Source of the DNA: Linnemannia hyalina
Lineage: Eukaryota > Mortierellomycota > Mortierellomycetes > Mortierellales > Mortierellaceae
Assembly (NCBI GenBank): GCA_019671135.1
Contig: JAHRHY010000020.1
Coordinates: 496,001 to 560,000 of the forward strand
Reading direction: 5' to 3'
DNA length: 64,000 nt
Positions 43,801 to 55,193 of the stretch are shown here, one piece after another. The notes beneath the pieces were generated by a model. It saw nothing but the letters and a program-made list of their open reading frames with translations. It ran no database searches and was not told where the DNA came from. Both the position numbers and the translations under genes were made by a program. The first letter of the stretch is position 1. Every line of letters starts with the position of its first letter.

Positions 43801-44953
43801 GCTGCAAACGTACTTGACTATTTAGTGGTGAGGAAAGAGGATAAGGAAGTAGAAAAAATGATATTAGAAATGAAAAAGGACGATTAGGTTTGCGATTTCG
43901 ATTTCTTGCTCAACTCTATCTCACACTTGACATAACATGTACAAACCAATATTGCTTACCGGCATTGCCAGTCGAGGTGCGAATTATAAGCTTGTGCCCC
44001 TTTTTCAGTGCCCAAGACCTCAAAAATACGTCCGCAGCCGACCTTGATCCAAAACAATGGTGAACGGTGGGCTCCCAGCCCACCAGCAGTTCGCTAGCAA
44101 CATCGCCAACCTTGACCGGAACTTGAACCGACCCATCCTCTTCATATCCGCACTCGTCCTCGTCGATCTCATCCATGCTCTCATCCTCCCTCATACGCTC
44201 CCGAGCGGAAAATACAGGTGTTGAGGATGTGTTGTAAAGAACGGCACTGACAGCTGCTGTGTGATTGTAAGACGAAGTGATGTTTTTGTTTTGATTACTG
44301 GAAAGAGTAGTTGGTGAGGTATTGGTGTTATTGTTGGAATGAGAAGGAGTGTCGCGCTTCAACATGTCGAGATCATTTCCTTCCAGCTTTTTCTGCCGTG
44401 ACTCTCTCAGAGCCTCAAGATGTATCGTATTCTTATTGAACGACGAATATAACTCCTCTTCTGTCTCACCGTCATACAACTTGTCCTGATCCTGGTCCTC
44501 GGCCTCGTCATCGTCTTCATCATCCTCCTTGAACGTTTCCTGTTCATCCGAGTCAGCAAAAGCATTGTCCGACCAATGTTCACCCTAATAAAAAAGAATG
44601 ATAGAGGAGAAAGAGGTACAGGCATTGAATACACAAATGCGATAGGGCAGAATGCCAAAATGAAATGAAAGCACCGTCTTGATTTTATGTTACCTCCTTT
44701 TCGAGGTTGTTATGAGAGAACATGCTCTCGAATTTGTCGCCAAGTTCCTTAGCCTAAAAAAACCATGGAAAAAAAAGGTTAGCAAAATGGTCACGTCACT
44801 TCATACTCTGTTGGGTTGTTGTTTTGAGCGACATTAAGGTACCTTTTGCAGCAAAGGGCTGGGAAGCGTAGTCAGCGGTGTTTTAGGGGAGGCGATGAGT
44901 GAGTCTAACGATTTAACACTGTTCTTTGAGTTGCTGGAGGTCGGGGAGAGATT
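40885..44953 (-). mobile_element. MULE (Mutator-like/FAR1) transposase gene, multi-exon
   Basis: Exons read on the minus strand: about 44843-44953, 44694-44756, 43964-44587, 43486-43801, 42100-43379 and 40885-41951. The third and fourth exons hold an acidic N-terminus and a FAR1-type Cys/His region (GWEPTVHHCFGSRSAADVFL; CGCPYAIS...DHCEHQFDFN). The fifth exon is the MULE transposase core: VLVHDNTYRTNRLGLPLHNF (first Asp), KVMMVDQDAAM (second Asp), INCIWHIQENLRKHL, and a later RVEKNHDVLKMF segment with the Glu. The sixth has a SWIM zinc finger (FCTCALQQNKGIVCRHFF, CxC...CxH) and a C-terminal run of about nine KAT triplets. The frame is intact across these exons. Its first exon is not certain: splice motifs suggest it lies in or beyond 45016-45090, inside the palindrome arm. 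Terminal inverted repeats were not found. Confidence 0.8.
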
Positions 44954-46410
44954 CTACGTTGAGAAGCACGTTACATGTTTCAAAAATAAAAATGTTAAAA
45001 ATACTATAGGAATCTCTGAACTTACCCCTGTAACGTGACTTACGCACTCTGAATCATCTCTGTTTCTGATGTTTCTATCTTTTTTTTCTTCTGTATCTTA
45101 CTTACTCTGATCTTTTCGTTTGTGTTTTCCTCTGATCTTTTTTTTTTTGTGTCTTGCTCTGATTTTTTTTTTCTATGTCTTACTCGGATCGTTTTTTTGG
45201 GTGTCTTACTCGGATCGTTTTTTGGGTGTCTTGCTCTGATCTTTTTTCTTCTGTCTTTCTGACCTTTTTCTTTCGCTCTGCTTCTTCCTCTTTTAAATTT
45301 ATCTAACAAGGACAACGCACGTCAATCGACACCCATTATTTTTTCCTTTCTTTCTTTTCTTTCTTTGGGCAACAACGACAATTAATCAGCGCACCTACCT
45401 CTTTTTTTTACAACAACAAATAGGGGGTCCCTATCAGCAACAACCACGCATGCATTCCCTCTTTGATGCGTTTGCCTCTTTTCAATTCTGTTTTCGACTG
45501 TTTTTCTTGATATGACCGACACTGTTGCTTTTGATGCTCTTTGCAATGACTGTGCTCAGACAGCTACTGATTTTTTTGCGGCACAGAACAATGAGTAAGT
45601 GTTTTTTCATGTTTCTACATATGCGTGTGTGTTTTGAGTGTATGGCTTTTTTCTAATAACGGACTCTTGCGTGTGTTTGTTATTTTTGTGTTTTAATAGC
45701 GTATATCCAATCGATTCGGTATCTACTGTAATCGGATTTGCGCCGCGTGGTTCAAGGTCTGAGTTGGAGTCGTCCTCTGATTCCTTATGTGATGATTCGT
45801 TAGGGTACGATAGATGGTGGCAAGAATGGCAAGAAGACATGTGGTATAAATTGGACCTTGATTTTATTATGATGGGCCGGGAAGAGGAGGAGGAGGAGGG
45901 GGGGGAAGGTTGACGCTGCCTATGATGAGTATCTTGAATATGAATGTGGCATGATCGATAGTGCGATCGAATTATTTGTATCTGTTTCTGCACAAACGGC
46001 CCAAATGGATCTGAAGATGGATGGCTAAGATCTGGTTACATCCAAATAGCATAATGTTCGCACAAATTAAATTGTCAGGGTACAGCATATGTGAGTATGT
46101 GTAACGTGTATTCGTATGTGCTTTTGCATTTTCGCACGGGTACCGAAAAATAAAGGGTTGGTGCAAAGGGAAGCGGGGTGTGATTGAGCATTGGCCGTAT
46201 CCCAATTTTTTTTCTTCTATTTCTGTTGGTTGGTGTATGTTGGTATGTGAGTTGGTTTGATCCCATCTACTCTTTTTTTTTCTTCCTATGCGCATTCATT
46301 TACACTTTAGCTGTATTCAAGGCGGGCGGGTGATGACAGCGGCGAGCGTTGGCTTGCGTATTGGTTTATTTTCAAACTTTTTTTTCTGTTTATTTTTGCG
46401 GTTGTGTTTA

Positions 46411-46893
46411 TTGCGCGTTTCAAGTAAAATAATTAATTCGGACAGCTAAGTAAACGAATGTCATTTTCCGATTAGACCACTAATCAATCATTCCGATTAG
46501 AGGGCTAATTTTTTACATGACACAATGCTTTGCTTGGTCAATGCTTGGAACAGAGCGAATAACGACCTAGGAATAGTTTATCACTTAGTGTTTTGAGATG
46601 AATGTTTGACCTCAAAACATTAAGGGTTAAGCTATTCAAGCAAGGTAATGCTGGCTACGCGAAGTGGTGTAAAAACTGTCCTCTCTCCCTCACAAATCTC
46701 CACAAAAAATATTTCCGCTCCATGAGCAATGAAAATGAAAATGAAAATGAAAATTTTCTTGATGGTGTCAGATTAGAATTCGAAACAGTTCGAAATAAGA
46801 ATTCGAAACAGTTCGAAATAAGAATTCCCCGATTTGAGACTATTCTCCCATTAGATAGAAAAAATTTTACATCATTTTATTTGAAACGCGCAA
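46411..46893. mobile_element. MITE with TTGCGCG ends and TA duplication (left arm)
   Basis: 483 bp with terminal inverted repeats TTGCGCGTTTCAA(G/A)TAAAAT(A/G)AT, flanked by TA on both sides (46409-46410, 46894-46895). A TA duplication is typical of Tc1/mariner-mobilised MITEs. Inside are tandem ATGAAA units (46730-46750) and a doubled GAATTCGAAACAGTTCGAAATA unit. It has no transposase. Confidence 0.8.
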
Positions 46894-48813
46894 TAGTATG
46901 CATATGTACTTCGCCCATACTGCAGGCTGGCATAAAGAGCTCGATGAAGTGGGTAAGGTTGCACAGGTTAGTTGTAACGTAACTTTTTTTGATGTGCTAT
47001 CTTTGGGTGTGCATGATGTTGTTCCTTCAACTGAACCGTGGATGTTTCGGCATTTCAAACGGACGTTTCGGCATTTTACATGCAGATCAAATTGGACTGT
47101 TGATCAGCATTCATTTTTTTTCCAGAAAACCAGATCTGTTTATCACGTTTACGTGTAATCCAAAGTGGCCCGAGATCACCGATCATCTCCTAGGACGACA
47201 AACAGCTACCGACCGTCCTGATTTAACAACTCGGGTATTCGCCGCCAAACTTAGATCCTTACTGGATGATCTTTTGCTATACGACGTTTTGGGCAAGGTT
47301 TGTGTACAAACAGTTTTGTCTATTTAATGCCCTTTCTTTTTTTTTTATCTGTTTGAGCAATGTCATGTTATCAAAACTAATTAGTACATATATCGCTTTA
47401 CTTTATGTAAGGTTATTGGATGGTGTTGGGTTATAGAGTTTCAAAAGAGAGGTCTACCTCACTGTCACATTCTGCTCATTCTGGATCCCAAAGGCAAGCC
47501 CAAGACACCTGCTTACTTCAATACAATTGTCTCGGCGGAGCTTCCAGACAAAACCAGTCATCCTCTCACCTATGCAAGCGTTACTTGCACTATGATTCAT
47601 GGACCCTGTGGCGAACAGCACAAGAACGCTCTCTGTATGGTTGAGGGTACCAATGGCAAATGGTACTGCTCAAAAGGATTTCCGAAACCCCTCAGAGACA
47701 CGACCATTGGACAGGAGGATGGCTATCCATTATACCGACGGCGCAGTGGACCCTGTCACATAACCCGCCGTAATCAGCAAATCGACAACTCTTGGATCGT
47801 TCCCTACAATGCTTGGCTGACTACTAAGTACGATGCTCATATCAATGTCGGGATCTGCAACTCAGTCAAGGCTGTGAAGTATTTGTATAAATACGTTCAT
47901 AAAGGACATGATCGCGCCAAGGTATTGTCTCACTTTTTTTTTATTACGTTAAATAATGTCATATCTTTACCTACCATAGTAGATTTAATTATGCTTTATA
48001 TTTTCTTTTTTAACTTCCAAGGTTGGAGTTGCCAACGCGTCCGCTCGAGATGAAATAACAGAATATATTGACGCCAGATACGTCTCAGCCTGTGAGGCAA
48101 TGTGGAGACTGCTGAAGCTGCCCATGCATGGACACTCACCTAGCATTATTCGACTGCAGGTGCATCTACCAGGACAACACTTGGTCACCATAAAAAAAAA
48201 AGGGCGCGACACTAGAACATGCCGTCAACAAAAATAGCGACAGTATGCTTATGGCATATTTCACCCTCAATGCTCACAACAACAACGCCCATCAATACAC
48301 CTACTACCAACTACCCGAGCATTATGGTTTTGATCATCAGACCCGATCTTGGCATAAACGACGACTTCGACACGACACCATAGCACGCATGTACACCGTA
48401 CACCCAAAGGATGGAGAACGATACATGCTTAGAGTGCTACTCATGCATGTTACCGGCGCTAAAGGCTTTGAGGAACTCAGGACGTACAAAGGCATCATCT
48501 ATCCTTCTTTCTGGGCTGCCGCTCAAGCACGGGGTCTTTTGACAAACGATGCTGAATGGATCAACTGCTTAAGAGAAGCAAATGCGCTACAACACCCACG
48601 ACATCTCCGATACCTATTTGCAATGATCCTCTGTTGCTGCAGCCCATCCGATCCAAAGAAGCTCTGGACTCTATATGCCAACGACCTGTCTGCCGACTTT
48701 CTCTATAAGGTGAGTTATAATCATATATATCACAATAAACGAAAAGAACACAAGTACTCGCCATCCCTGGATGAACAGATTCCGCTCTTTGTTTTATTAG
48801 CCTTACACCTATT

Positions 48814-49021
48814 GCGCCTTGCAACCAAAATAATTAATTCGAACAACTAAACCCTGATTAAGTTGCTGTTCACAACTAAAATTTTGTTCCGCGCCTGTGT
48901 ACACTCCGCTCTCCACTGAATTTTGTTGGATTAGTTTTAATTTTTTTGCCTCATTTTGTAAGAAAGGCACAATACTGTTGATATTACTCTACTATTATTT
49001 AATATTTTTCATAAGGCGCAA
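48814..49021. mobile_element. Short MITE-like insert in a Helitron intron (left arm)
   Basis: 208 bp bounded by TTGCGCCTT and AAGGCGCAA, a perfect 9-bp inverted pair. Its first 40 bp share CCAAAATAATTAATTCG(A/G)ACA(A/G)CTAA with the MITE at 46411, so both belong to one family. It sits between the coding blocks ending at 48714 and starting at 49035. A TA is seen at the left edge only. Confidence 0.55.
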
Positions 49022-50149
49022 CAATGTTAACTCTACAGTCCTGACGATCCACAAGCCATAATTGATGCCAGATACAATGCACTCTTCCATATCAACAGTT
49101 TACTCAACGATATGGAATCGAGCCTCGACAAATACCCAACCATGCCTCAACACACACACGACAATATTATCAATTATCCCTGGAACAACACTACCAGCCA
49201 AGATCGTACTCACCATGAACCAACAGTACAGGAATATGCACAACTAGCAACAATCCACCTTCGTCTGTTAACACCTGAACAGGCAACTGTCATCAACACA
49301 ATCATCGCTACGATCTCCTCAAGGACATTTAAGCGACTATTTTTTATTGATGGCCCTGGAGGAACAGGAAAAAACTTTTTATATAATACTCTTATCGAGT
49401 ACATACGCGGACATCAACAAAGGCCGGTCGTAGTCGTCGCATCTTCAGGAATCGCCTCAATAATCTTGCACCAAGGACATACAGCCCATACAGCATTCAG
49501 CATTCCCCTCAACATAACCGACAAAACAACAACTTTCCTTACCAGAAATAGTATCCTTGGTAAAGCCGTCATCAATGCAGCAGCTGTCTTTTGGGATGAG
49601 GCGCCCATGCTTCACAACAAAGTATTTGAGGCAGTCGACAAAACGTTTCGCCACTTGACAGAGGCAACAAACATACCGTTCGGCGGCAGAGTTATCGTAT
49701 TTGGAGGCGACTTCCGACAGATACTCCCAATCGTTTTACATGGATCAGAGTCCGACGTCATAAATGCATCCTTAAAAAAATCAACAACTATCTGGAACCA
49801 TATCACCGTCCTCAAGCTCACCAAAAACTTAAGGATCAGAAACAACGACGAGCATCAACCATACATCGATTACCTTCTCAGAATTGGCAACGGCACAGAG
49901 ACAATGTACAGCGATGGCAACCACCACGATTACGTTAAGATACCAGACAACATCATCCTTCACCCAACAGGAGTCAACATCAACGACAGCTATGAACAAC
50001 AGTTGATACGCACCACCTTCCCAGATATCGACTTACCAACATTTCCCCTGACATTTTTGAAGACAGAGCGATTCTCTGTCCTCTAAATGTTGACATCAAC
50101 AAAATCAACACTCTTGCTACCGATATGTTCCACTCAGATAAAGCTGAAA

Positions 50150-50444
50150 CGTAATAGGAGCAGAGCAAGAGAGAAGAGACAAGGGTGATGGCAAGGAAGG
50201 AAGGCAAGAGGCAAGGATAATAGCAAGGGAAAGAGACAAGAGGGTGTGGGGACAAGAGGAAAGGGCAAGAAGGAATGAGGTTTATTGTACAGGAGGGATA
50301 GGGTATTTATACGTCTATGGTATGAGGGATTATGGTGAGGTAATAATAAGCAGGGGTAGTGTGTAAGACAGACACACAAGATATTAACAAGGAAGTAAGG
50401 AACAAGGCAGCCAAAAGCAGGAGGCAATCTACAATCCTATTACA
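50150..50444 (-). mobile_element. Solo LTR in the Helitron helicase gene (left arm)
   Basis: 295 bp; on the minus strand it runs TGTAATAGGA...TCCTATTACG, with a TATAAATACCC box and a GTACAATAAACC signal in LTR order. TGAAA flanks it at 50145-50149 and 50445-50449. Removing it leaves the helicase codons KAET and YTSVDY joined in frame, so the insertion point is exact. The terminal TG at one end has become CG. Confidence 0.85.
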
Positions 50445-51139
50445 TGAAACGTACACAAGTGTCGACTACACGGACATCAATCCAAATCAAGCTGTTCACT
50501 TTCCACCAGAATTCCTCAACACGCTTGACATCTCCTCTATACCACCACACAAACTTACACTAAAAGTAGGACAGCCAATTATCCTACTCCTCAATATCTC
50601 AACAAAACGAGGGATGTGCAATGGAACGCGACTACAGATCACCAACCTTAAAAAATATGTCATCGAGGCGAAAATCTTGCCTGGATCGTTTACCTACAAC
50701 ATTGTCCTCATATCCCGCATTCCTCTCACAACAAACGACGACGGTACATCACCTATCAAATTTACCCGACTTCAATTTCCCATCAGACTAGCATTTGCCC
50801 TCACTATTAATAAGGCTCAAGGACAAACATTAACAACCACCGGTATATATTTACCCCTATCTGTTTTTACACATGGACAACTCTATGTGGCACTTTCGAG
50901 ATGCTCTAACCCCAACAACTTGAAAGTTCTAATACTCGATAACCCAACACAAATACGACCAACACTCTTCCCTAACTCTCCATTTTCAGCACCAGATGGA
51001 TCCTACACAAGAAATATTGTATTTAAATCAGCTTTGTAACCCTTAATCCATTTACACTACATCCCCCATTACACTGCATTCCTTTATCATTTACAAACAC
51101 TCATCTTAAGAATAAATTATATTAACACAAGGGCAATTC

Positions 51140-51145
51140 GCTAGT
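51140..51145 (+). other. Helitron 3' terminus CTAG|T (left copy)
   Basis: The arm ends CAATTCGCTAG followed by T. CTRR with a T after it is the rule for canonical Helitron 3' ends, which insert between A and T. Beyond it the sequence (AAATATTTAGTATT) differs from that beyond the right copy. The GC-rich hairpin usual 10-15 bp before the end is not obvious. Confidence 0.8.
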
Positions 51146-51401
51146 AAATATTTAGTATTAAAGAGCCCGTAAGCAAGCATATAATTAAATCACTTGGTAA
51201 TAGACAAAGCATTGTTACAGTGGCTAGGCAGTGGCGGCGATGCCTTATGTTAGCAGTCATATTCTTTAGTAGACATAGTATTAGTAGTGCGCCGAGCCCT
51301 CTTGTCTGCTCTTTGTCCTTTTACACATCACTTCTTGGACGAGAGCAGTATTGTCAAGAGTTTCGCTAGCGCGCTGCGGTGTATCGTTTCGTGTGATTCT
51401 T

Positions 51402-51767
51402 TTAGGACGCTATTATCACCACCCCCCCCTCCAACCTACAACCCTCCCCAGTACCAATTGAGGACTTCACAGCGGTCCTACAACTCTGGCCGTCGACCCT
51501 CTCCCCTGAGTAACAACGATAGTGCTTCTCAAAGATCTTGGGGGACGACCAATTGCCTTGGACCATGATGTCAGGAATGGGGACTCCAGCCATAGCCGCG
51601 AGAGTGGAGCCGAGGGCGCGAAGCTTGGGAGGTCTGGTACCCTTGGGGACGAGCAGTCGAGAGATTGTGTTCATATAGACGGAAATGGTGGTGGATACAA
51701 CCTGTTCGGTAAGCTTCCTGGAGTTGCGAAGTACTACCGCACGAGGAGCGCCTCTGTCTTGATTCAC
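51402..51767 (-). pseudogene. Tyrosine recombinase C-terminal fragment
   Basis: Read on the minus strand, LRALGSTLAAMAGVPIPDIM followed by VQGNWSSPKIFEKHYR fits the last catalytic helices of tyrosine recombinases of DIRS/Crypton-like elements (HxxR-like region degraded, nucleophile Tyr in KHYR). The rest of the domain and the start are missing. The sequence after it belongs to the repeat shared with 22245-22640, so both are remains of the same element family. It abuts the hAT transposase on the other strand. Confidence 0.55.
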
Positions 51768-51769
51768 TC

Positions 51770-53503
51770 ATGGGTCACATTTTCCGTCAAAGGGGCTCAT
51801 TCAGTTTGGTGGACTCAAAGGACATGCGACCACTTTGCTACACCCTCAACCGCAGTTTCAGCCTTCCATCGGCCGAAAGGCTTCAAGGCATGATGGACAA
51901 CAAAGTGAGAAGTTACAGGATCCACCTCAAGAGTTATCTGAACCAAAATGTAACGTATGGGTCTATCACTGCCGACGGGTGGACAAGCCGAGATCAACGA
52001 AAATTCGTTGGTGTCACCTACCACTTTACGACGCCCAATTTCAAAATGGCATCTGTTGTCATTGGCATGGAACGGACATATGGCCAGCAATCAGCCGAGT
52101 CGGTTTTAGAGACCATCCGTAAGTTGAACGATGCGTAATGCCTAGCTAAGATTTCTTTGAATGTAACGTATGCGCGATCTAACTCCAGCTATATTTTTTT
52201 AATAGGATCGGTTATCCGATTGTGGGATTTGGAAGGAAGGATCATTGGGGCCACCATGGACCAAGGACCAAATTACAAGAAGGCGATGTCCATGTTTGAG
52301 GACATATCCGAGGTGAACTGGATCGCCTGCTCTTCACACAAAATCCAACTTTGTATCAACAAGGCCCTGGACAAAACTCCTGACGCCCAAGCATTGATCG
52401 ACAGATGCCACAAAATATCGACGTTTTATCGGGGCGGTGGAACTTCGACTGATCTGCTGGCGAAGCACCAGCGCCGGCTTTACGACAAGTCATTCAAGTT
52501 GTTGTCGATGAACGTTACCCGTTGGAACTCCCGCTACACGATGGCAGCGAGGGTCCTCAGAGTCTCAGGTGCTATTGTTGAGTGCCACAGGGAGATGGAG
52601 AGTACGAATCATCTGAAGGGAGCTACGGGAAAGGCCACCTTGGATTCCCTTCTTTTGACCGAGGACCACGTCGACACCTTGCAGGAAATTATCGATTTCT
52701 TGGAGCCAGCTGCCGATTTCACACACTGGGCAGGCAATCTCGCGAGCCCGACCATCTCCTTGATATATCCAAGAGTTCACTCGATGCTCCCACCCGCGGA
52801 AACGTTTGCAACCAAAGCTGTCCGGGACCTCCACGCCAATATGTCCAAGTTCATCGAGGTTTCATGGCCGCTTGAATCGATGCCCAAAGCTATGCTTCTT
52901 GCCGTCTTCCTCAATCCAGCGATTGCGTCGGATTCGTTATTCAGGACGAGAACTTATTGCGATGGCAAAACCCTCATCGCCAAGTCCAAGGAGATCGCAA
53001 CCGAAGTCGTATCTGAGTTCCTGGAGACGGAGCACAAAGCCAAGATAGAGAGGGCCAAGTTGGAGGCAAGCAAGGAGGCGGAGGCAAACAGGCAAGAGGA
53101 GGCCGGCGATGAGGACCAATTGCCATGCGATGACACACTCTCCCCGGGTACTGCATTGGAGGCCCTCTATAGCAAGAGCTATTTCGACGTTCTGGCAAAG
53201 ATGCTTGTTGACGCGTACGGTGTTCTGGTCGTTGGGATGTCTAGGCAGTTTGAGAAGTACAGGGCTCGCCCTCAGGACTTCTGGTCTAAGTACAGGTACC
53301 ACTTTGTTCTAGGCACATTAGGCCGTGTAGCAAGGACCTATCTGACCATCCAGGCGACATCTACCGAACCTGAACGACTTTTTAGCAAAGCTGGCCTCAT
53401 CCTCGGTGACATGGATACTGCCCTTTCCGATCAAAATCTCAAAAATATTATTTTTCTCCATAGTTTTGACCGACTTGAGTCCTTGGGAATCAAGGTTCAT
53501 TGA
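51770..53503 (+). pseudogene. hAT-family transposase, 5' truncated
   Basis: Two exons, up to 52118 and from 52206 to 53503. The first has LVDSKDMRPLCYTLNRSFSL and GSITADGWTSRDQRKFVGVT (first catalytic Asp). The second has GATMDQGPNYKKAM (second Asp) and ACSSHKIQLCINKAL. The C-terminal hAT dimerisation domain reads LGRVARTYLTIQATSTEPER (catalytic Glu) then LFSKAGLILGDMDTALSDQN. The frame is open, and all three acidic residues are present. The N-terminal BED zinc finger is missing and the sequence upstream is the recombinase fragment, so it is 5' truncated. No terminal inverted repeats were found. Confidence 0.85.
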
Positions 53504-53573
53504 TGTCCACATTAAGTACAGGTTTAAAAAAGGCAAGATAATAAAAAAAAGGTAGTAAAAACTTGGCTGTCAT

Positions 53574-53814
53574 TGTAATAAGAAAGGAGCAGAGCAAAGC
53601 AAGAGGGACAAGATTAAGAACAAGGAGAAGGACAACAGGAGACAAATGATGACTAGGGACAAGAGGGGGGGGCAAGAAAGGGTGATGTTTATACAGAGAG
53701 CGGAGGTATTTATATGTCTATGCTGCAAGGAGTGGTGGCGAAAGATAGAAGCGCACTGAGGGTTTGGTAGACTAAGTGGAGGCGAAGCAGAGGACAGTCT
53801 ATGAACCTGTCACA
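53574..53814 (-). mobile_element. Solo LTR after the hAT gene
   Basis: 241 bp from TGTAATAAG to CCTGTCACA, with a perfect 5-bp target duplication GTCAT at 53569-53573 and 53815-53819. On the minus strand it has ATATAAATACC, in the same place as in the LTRs at 23270-23509 and 50150-50444. It inserted 70 bp after the hAT stop codon. Confidence 0.92.
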
Positions 53815-53819
53815 GTCAT

Positions 53820-54354
53820 CTAGAACCTTTCAGGAGGCATTTGTAGATTCGATGGTCTAAATTGTCTTGAGCCTCCGGATCCTGCGAGGGGACCATAAGA
53901 ATAGCCATGACACAAAACTCAGGCATAGGAGTATGGCCTGGTTTGCACGCCTAGTTATCCAAACCGAACTTCAAATGTGACATCAGCTCCTTGATCTATG
54001 ATCATGAAAACCTGATGGGCAAATAAGAATGAGCCGTGAGAAGAGGGAAGGAAAGAGAACGTGAGAATGTAATTTATGTATTTTGTCCGTTGGGAGACCT
54101 AAAAATGGCTGTACGATCCGGTTTTTGCTGGTTCTCACTTCGGTTTGTGTGGTATGTCCATTCGGTTTTGGGCGGTTTCTCCTCGGGGTGTGCGGTTTCC
54201 TCGCTGGTTCTGTGCGGGTTCTTTTTCGGTTTGCGGAGAGCCCATTCTGCAAAACGCACAAGCGGATTTTAAACCGGTGCGCCAAGGTATTCAACAAAAT
54301 CGCGCCCTTTGTGGACCAGCCCAGAGCCCTGCCGCAAGGTTTTCAAATGCGAGA
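53820..54354. other. Spacer with CGGTTT/GGTTCT-rich simple sequence
   Basis: 54110-54245 is made of imperfect CGGTTT, GGTTCT and GGTTTG words; open frames on both strands only read these. Nothing else recognised. Confidence 0.4.
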
Positions 54355-54404
54355 TCGTTTGAAAAAATGTGTTGAAATGCCCTTAATAACTCCGCCGAAC
54401 GCCA

Positions 54405-54443
<39 letters not shown>

Positions 54444-54492
54444 GAATAAAAGAGAGAGGAGATGTTGTTCTTTCGAACAAATCTATAGAACA
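54355..54492 (-). rRNA. 28S 3' terminus plus external spacer, cut by the Helitron (pseudogene copy 5)
   Basis: On the minus strand 54492-54445 reads TTGTTCTATAGATTTGTTCG, then AAAGAACAACATCTCC, the last bases of 28S. It continues through an expanded CT/T-run to GGCGTTCGGCGG and TTAAGGGCATTTCAACA, which matches the spacer after copy 6 (63072-63100). The Helitron right copy starts exactly at the A|T of CCCA|TTGTTC: the TTGTTC side is here and the CCCA side is missing. Confidence 0.8.
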
Positions 54493-55193
54493 ACTAGCGA
54501 ATTGCCCTTGTGTTAATATAATTTATTCTTAAGATGAGTGTTTGTAAATGATAAAGGAATGCAGTGTAATGGGGGATGTAGTGTAAATGGATTAAGGGTT
54601 ACAAAGCTGATTTAAATACAATATTTCTTGTGTAGGATCCATCTGGTGCTGAAAATGGAGAGTTAGGGAAGAGTGTTGGTCGTATTTGTGTTGGGTTATC
54701 GAGTATTAGAACTTTCAAGTTGTTGGGGTTAGAGCATCTCGAAAGTGCCACATAGAGTTGTCCATGTGTAAAAACAGATAGGGGTAAATATATACCGGTG
54801 GTTGTTAATGTTTGTCCTTGAGCCTTATTAATAGTGAGGGCAAATGCTAGTCTGATGGGAAATTGAAGTCGGGTAAATTTGATAGGTGATGTACCGTCGT
54901 CGTTTGTTGTGAGAGGAATGCGGGATATGAGGACAATGTTGTAGGTAAACGATCCAGGCAAGATTTTCGCCTCGATGACATATTTTTTAAGGTTGGTGAT
55001 CTGTAGTCGCGTTCCATTGCACATCCCTCGTTTTGTTGAGATATTGAGGAGTAGGATAATTGGCTGTCCTACTTTTAGTGTAAGTTTGTGTGGTGGTATA
55101 GAGGAGATGTCAAGCGTGTTGAGGAATTCTGGTGGAAAGTGAACAGCTTGATTTGGATTGATGTCCGTGTAGTCGACACTTGTGTACGTTTCA

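Larger units (their letters stand above)
47113..51039 (+). pseudogene. Helitron Rep/Pif1 helicase gene, left copy, damaged
   Basis: Coding blocks follow Helitron order. 47113-47297 holds KPDLFITFTCNPKWPEI. 47411-47921 is the Rep domain, with KRGLPHCHILLILD (H-x-H) and VKYLYKYVHKGHDRAK (paired Tyr). 48021-48237 follows. 48245-48714 includes RYMLRVLLMHVTGAKGFEEL. 49035-50040 is the Pif1 helicase, with IDGPGGTGKNFLYNTL (Walker A), FWDEAPML (Walker B) and FGGDFRQILP. 50453-51039 has KRGMCNGTRLQI and LTINKAQGQTL (motif VI region), ending at TAA. Damage: the Walker A Thr after Lys is Asn, there is a one-base frameshift near 50044, and a solo LTR lies in the coding region. The N-terminal zinc-finger part is not seen. 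In life such proteins cut and unwind DNA for rolling-circle transposition; this copy cannot. Confidence 0.88.
44991..51145 (+). repeat. Left arm of a 15.7 kb near-perfect palindrome
   Basis: Position x in this arm pairs with 105638 minus x in the right arm (54493-60647) over all 6,155 bp without any length difference. All translations I compared are identical, and the only mismatch I noticed is 45017/60621. The arm contains, from outside in: a short piece shared with the MULE 5' region, a GATC(A/C)GAGTAAGACA-type simple repeat (45050-45290), non-coding sequence, a MITE, and the Helitron gene. Its outer edge is AATGTTAAAAATACT and its inner edge is the Helitron end CGCTAG followed by T. Confidence 0.95.

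Noticed and set aside
54083..54532. 149-codon frame on the plus strand
   Set aside because: It reads CGGTTT-type simple sequence, an A-run and the antisense of a 28S end.
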